Notes under the pieces: model-generated
What the model saw: the letters and a program-made list of their open reading frames with translations, nothing else
Database searches by the model: none
Told to the model about the DNA's origin: nothing
Source of the DNA: Bog-756 sp963830165
GTDB taxonomy: Bacteria; Actinomycetota; Acidimicrobiia; Acidimicrobiales; RAAP-2
Reading direction: 5' to 3'
Length of the DNA stretch: 64,000 bases
Assembly: GCA_963830165.1 (NCBI GenBank)
Contig: CAWHKZ010000006.1
Span: forward strand, 186,001-250,000
Made by a program: the position numbers and the translations under genes
In this document: piece after piece, positions 61,320 to 64,000 of the stretch
Position numbering within the stretch: position 1 is the stretch's first letter
How the letters are laid out: every line of letters begins with the position of its first letter

Positions 61320-62785
61320 TCGGCCCGCCCGGTGGGCTCGGTGGCACCGACGGCGCGGGGTGCGGGGATGATCAGGCCGAGCAGGCCGCCGGCCAGGACG
61401 ATCACCGACGCGATCAGGAAGGCCCGTGCGTAGCCCGCCGTCATGGCCACGGCCACGGCATCGCCCCCCTGGTGGTGGACGGCTGCGGGGTGGCTGAGGA
61501 GCGCGGCCGTGCGGGACGCGGCGAGCGTGGTCAGGGCGGCGAGCCCCACCGAGGCGCCGATCTGGCGGCTGCAGTTCACGAGGCCCGAGGCCAGGCCCGC
61601 CTCCTCGTGGGGGACGCCGCCGGTGGCCAGCAGGGCGATGGGGGTGAAGGCGAGCCCCATCCCGAAGGTGGCGAGGATCCCACCGCCGCAGGCACCGGTC
61701 CAGTAGGTGTCACCGGCCTGGATGAAGGAGAGCCAGAACAGGCCGGCGGCCCCGATCAGAGCGCCCAGCATCAGCACGTTGCGGGGCCCGAGCCGTGGTG
61801 CCACCCGGCCGCTCAGGGTGGCACCGGCGGCGATGGCCGCCGTCTGGGGAAGGAAGGTGAGGCCGGTCACCACCGGGCTGTAGCCCAGCACCTGCTGGAG
61901 ATAGAGGGAGAGGAAGAACCACATCGCGAACATGCCCGCGCCGAAGCAGAACATCACCAGGTTGGCCCCGGTCACGGACCGCACCCGGAAGAGGCGCAGG
62001 GGCACCAGGGGGTGGGACGCGACCCGGGCCTCGATGAGGACGAAGGCGCCGAGCAGGGCGGCCGACCCGGCCAGTGCCACCAGGGTGGACGTCGAGGTCC
62101 ACGACACGACGTCGGTGTGGGAGATGGCGTAGACGAGCAGGAACAGGGCGCCGGTGACGGACGCGGCGCCGGCCACGTCGAGGCGGCTGCGGGGCCCCTC
62201 GGCGCGGGACTCGTGGAGGGTGATCCGGGCCACGACGAACAGGACGATCCCGATGGGGACGTTGACGAACAGGATCCACCGCCACGACAGGTACTGGGTG
62301 AGGATCCCGCCGAAGAGAGCGCCGGCGGCGCCGCCCCCGGCGGCCACCGCGCTCCACACGCCGAAGGCCCTGGCCCGGGCCTTCTGCTCCCGGAAGGTGA
62401 CGGTCAGGATGGTCAGGGTGGCCGGCGACAGCACGGCGGCGCCGACCCCCTGGAGGGATCGGGCGGCGATGAGCGTGGCCTGGTTCGTGGCGAAGCCGCC
62501 GAGCAGGCTCGCCGCGGTGAACAGGCCCAGGCCCACGAGGAAGATGCGTCGGCGACCGAACAAGTCCGCCAGCCGGCCGCCGAGCAGCAGCAGGCCGCCG
62601 AAGGTCAGGGCGTAGGCCGTCACCACCCACTGCAGGCCGGTGGCGCTGAAGCCCAGGCTGTGCTGGATGGCGGGCAGGGCGACGTTGACGATCGACACGT
62701 CCAGGATGACCATGAACTGGGCCAGGCAGACCACGATCAGGACCGCGCCGTCCGATGCCCGGGGCCGTCGGCGCGGCCTGACCAT
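61286..62785 (-). CDS. DHA2-type MFS transporter (EmrB/QacA family)
   Basis: 499 residues with 14 predicted helices. Motif C/D1 of drug/H+ antiporters: LAQFMVILDVSIVNVALPAI, motif A GGRLADLFGRRRIF, LQGVGAAVLSPATLTIL, and GGILTQYLSWRWILFVNVPI. It likely exports drugs or metabolites with proton uptake. Its last codons overlap the convergent YihY gene. No local regulator gene is adjacent. Confidence 0.92.
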   Translation of the reverse strand: MVRPRRRPRASDGAVLIVVCLAQFMVILDVSIVNVALPAIQHSLGFSATGLQWVVTAYALTFGGLLLLGGRLADLFGRRRIFLVGLGLFTAASLLGGFATNQATLIAARSLQGVGAAVLSPATLTILTVTFREQKARARAFGVWSAVAAGGGAAGALFGGILTQYLSWRWILFVNVPIGIVLFVVARITLHESRAEGPRSRLDVAGAASVTGALFLLVYAISHTDVVSWTSTSTLVALAGSAALLGAFVLIEARVASHPLVPLRLFRVRSVTGANLVMFCFGAGMFAMWFFLSLYLQQVLGYSPVVTGLTFLPQTAAIAAGATLSGRVAPRLGPRNVLMLGALIGAAGLFWLSFIQAGDTYWTGACGGGILATFGMGLAFTPIALLATGGVPHEEAGLASGLVNCSRQIGASVGLAALTTLAASRTAALLSHPAAVHHQGGDAVAVAMTAGYARAFLIASVIVLAGGLLGLIIPAPRAVGATEPTGRADQPAAPLAVEG

Positions 62786-62884
62786 GGGCGCGTCGTCCGA
62801 GGAGCGCGGAGGAATCGGACATGGTTCGAGAGTAGGGGGACGGGCCGGATCGTCGGACGCGCAACCCCGCTGCGTCGGCGGTGT

Positions 62885-63514
62885 TCAGCGGGCGAGTCGC
62901 TCCTCGAGCCGCCGGCGGGCGGCCGGCCACTCGTCCGCCGTCATCGAGAAGACGGCGGAGTCCCGCACCGACCCGTCCGGTGCCGGCCGGTCGATGCGCA
63001 GGACGCCGTCGAGGGTGCACCCGAGCCGGGCGATGGCCGCACGCGACCGCTGGTTACGGGAGTCGGTCTGGAGGCGCACCGCCCGCACGCCCCACACCTC
63101 GAAGGCGTGGGTCAGCATCAGCAGCTTGGCCTCGGTGTTGACCGACGTCCGCTGGGCGTCGGGTCCCAGCCAGGTGTGGCCGATGCTGGCCCGGTCCCGC
63201 ACCCGGGGGGCGGTGCCGGCATCCGCCGGCCCGTCGGGGTCCCAGTCCCAGGGCTCGAGCTCGTAGAACCGGGTGGACCCGACCACCCGGTCCTGGGCGA
63301 TCGAGTAGGTGGCGAAGGGGACCTGGTCGCCGGTCGCGGCATGGTCCAGAGCGCGCTCGACGTAGTCCGCCATGTCCCCCCGGTCGGCGGGGACCCGGGT
63401 GTACCCGAAGCTGGACCGGTCCCCGGTGGCCGCGGCGAGCAGACCGTCCACGTGGTCGGGGGAGATCGGGACGAGGCGGACGTGGCGACCCTCGAGGGCG
63501 AACGGCTCGAACAT
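62885..63514 (-). CDS. GNAT-family N-acetyltransferase (RimJ/RimL-like)
   Basis: 209 residues. EGRHVRLVPISPDHVDGLLA, GSTRFYELEPWDWD, SIGHTWLGPDAQRTSVNTEA (acetyl-CoA-site beta strand and P-loop area), RAVRLQTDSRNQRSRAAIARL and GCTLDGVLR match Acetyltransf_3 enzymes that acetylate protein N-termini or small amines. Divergent from ileS by 136 bp. The substrate is unknown. Confidence 0.88.
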   Translation of the reverse strand: MFEPFALEGRHVRLVPISPDHVDGLLAAATGDRSSFGYTRVPADRGDMADYVERALDHAATGDQVPFATYSIAQDRVVGSTRFYELEPWDWDPDGPADAGTAPRVRDRASIGHTWLGPDAQRTSVNTEAKLLMLTHAFEVWGVRAVRLQTDSRNQRSRAAIARLGCTLDGVLRIDRPAPDGSVRDSAVFSMTADEWPAARRRLEERLAR

Positions 63515-63610
63515 GGCTCCAGTATCGCGAAGGGGACGGACCGGCGATCCCGGCGGCAGTCCGCCGGCGGGTCACACCCCCCGTAGTATCTGTCGGCACG
63601 CCGACCAGCC

Positions 63611-63626
63611 CGGCGACATGTCGCCG
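63611..63626. other. 16-bp perfect palindrome before ileS
   Basis: CGGCGACATGTCGCCG, 24 bp before the ileS GTG. It spans an in-frame ATG (63618) that could extend the protein by 11 residues. It could form a small leader hairpin; no T-box elements (such as UGGNACC) are seen around it. Confidence 0.4.
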
Positions 63627-63650
63627 TCCCGCCAGCAGAAGGAAGCCCCC

Positions 63651-64000
63651 GTGTTCCGCCCGGTCCCCTCCGAAGCCGATTTCACCGCCCTCGAGGACGA
63701 GGAGCTCGCCCGGTGGGCCGCGCAGCGGATCTTCGAGCGGTCGGTGGAGCTGCGCGCCGGCGCCGAACCCTGGGTGTTCTACGAGGGTCCGCCCACGGCC
63801 AACGGCCGTCCCGGCCTGCACCACGTCTGGGCCCGCGTCTACAAGGACCTCTTCTGCCGCTACCGCACCATGCGGGGCTACGCGGTCCCCCGCAAGGCCG
63901 GATGGGACACCCACGGGCTGCCCGTCGAGGTCGAGGTGGAGAAGCAGCTGGGCATCACCGCCAAGCGGCAGATCGAGGACGAGGTCGGGATCACCGAGTT
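63651..64000 (+). CDS. ileS: Isoleucyl-tRNA synthetase, 5' part only
   Basis: Runs off the window end; about 117 residues visible from GTG 63651 (AAGGA 6-8 nt upstream; in-frame ATG 63618 lacks a ribosome site). VPSEADFTALEDEELARW, WVFYEGPPTANGRPGLHHVW carrying the HIGH-type signature, YKDLFCRYRTMRGYAVPRKA and GWDTHGLPVEVEVEKQLGI are diagnostic of IleRS. It charges tRNA-Ile in the cytosol. Confidence 0.93.
   Translation, partial: MFRPVPSEADFTALEDEELARWAAQRIFERSVELRAGAEPWVFYEGPPTANGRPGLHHVWARVYKDLFCRYRTMRGYAVPRKAGWDTHGLPVEVEVEKQLGITAKRQIEDEVGITE

Overview
The window is very GC-rich, with dense, mostly 4-bp-overlapping genes, strong GGAGG-type ribosome sites and many GTG starts. A complete-looking mycofactocin locus, a resuscitation-promoting factor, a PhoP/PhoR-like two-component system, a [3Fe-4S] ferredoxin and TAP-like hydrolase all point to an actinobacterium. 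The mix of mycofactocin genes with ETF/FixCX genes and very large He_PIG/TIG repeat proteins fits the Acidimicrobiia or a relative, but that placement is inference.

Region 1 (80-6076, minus strand): a surface-glycosylation operon (polyprenyl-phosphate GT2, GtrA flippase-like, GT39 transferase) next to a PhoP/PhoR-like two-component system. Region 2 (6370-9890, plus): a five-gene membrane redox operon (small membrane protein, ApbE flavin transferase, ferric-reductase-like heme membrane protein, NuoF-like SLBB protein, ferredoxin). Direct repeats that match the mycobacterial PhoP box (TCACAGC-N4-TCACAGC) lie before the response regulator, before the glycosylation operon and before the redox operon, so the three units look like one regulon.

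Region 3 (9915-13110): TAP-like lipoprotein hydrolase, cold-shock protein, VOC protein and an Rpf-type muralytic enzyme, then 676 bp of lower-GC DNA without a supported gene. Region 4 (13787-28799): a 13-gene mycofactocin operon on the minus strand (mftA, mftB, mftC, OYE-like, SDR, OYE-like, etfA, fixC, fixX, etfB, mftE, SDR, mftF), with divergent mftR and an NDMA-dependent-type alcohol dehydrogenase on the plus strand. mftD and mftG are absent; an ETF/ETF-quinone-oxidoreductase set sits inside the operon instead, which suggests a route from mycofactocin-linked enzymes to the quinone pool.

Region 5 (28896-55097): a surface-protein island. Three giant secreted proteins (about 2008, 1307 and 2837 residues) share a nearly identical signal-peptide/Gly-rich/He_PIG module at DNA level, and are followed by long He_PIG arrays and C-terminal TIG domains. 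A divergent 1199-residue TIG/Gly-rich/Ig protein, an ISL3 transposase remnant, a frameshifted polytopic membrane protein and a small membrane-anchored TIG protein complete the island. Region 6 (55446-64000): metabolic genes: amidohydrolase, two SRPBCC proteins, thioesterase plus acyl-CoA synthetase, YihY-type membrane protein, DHA2 transporter, GNAT acetyltransferase and the 5' end of ileS.

Two genes (the histidine kinase and the membrane protein at 52261-53989) need frame corrections to read through; whether these are sequencing errors or real lesions cannot be decided here.
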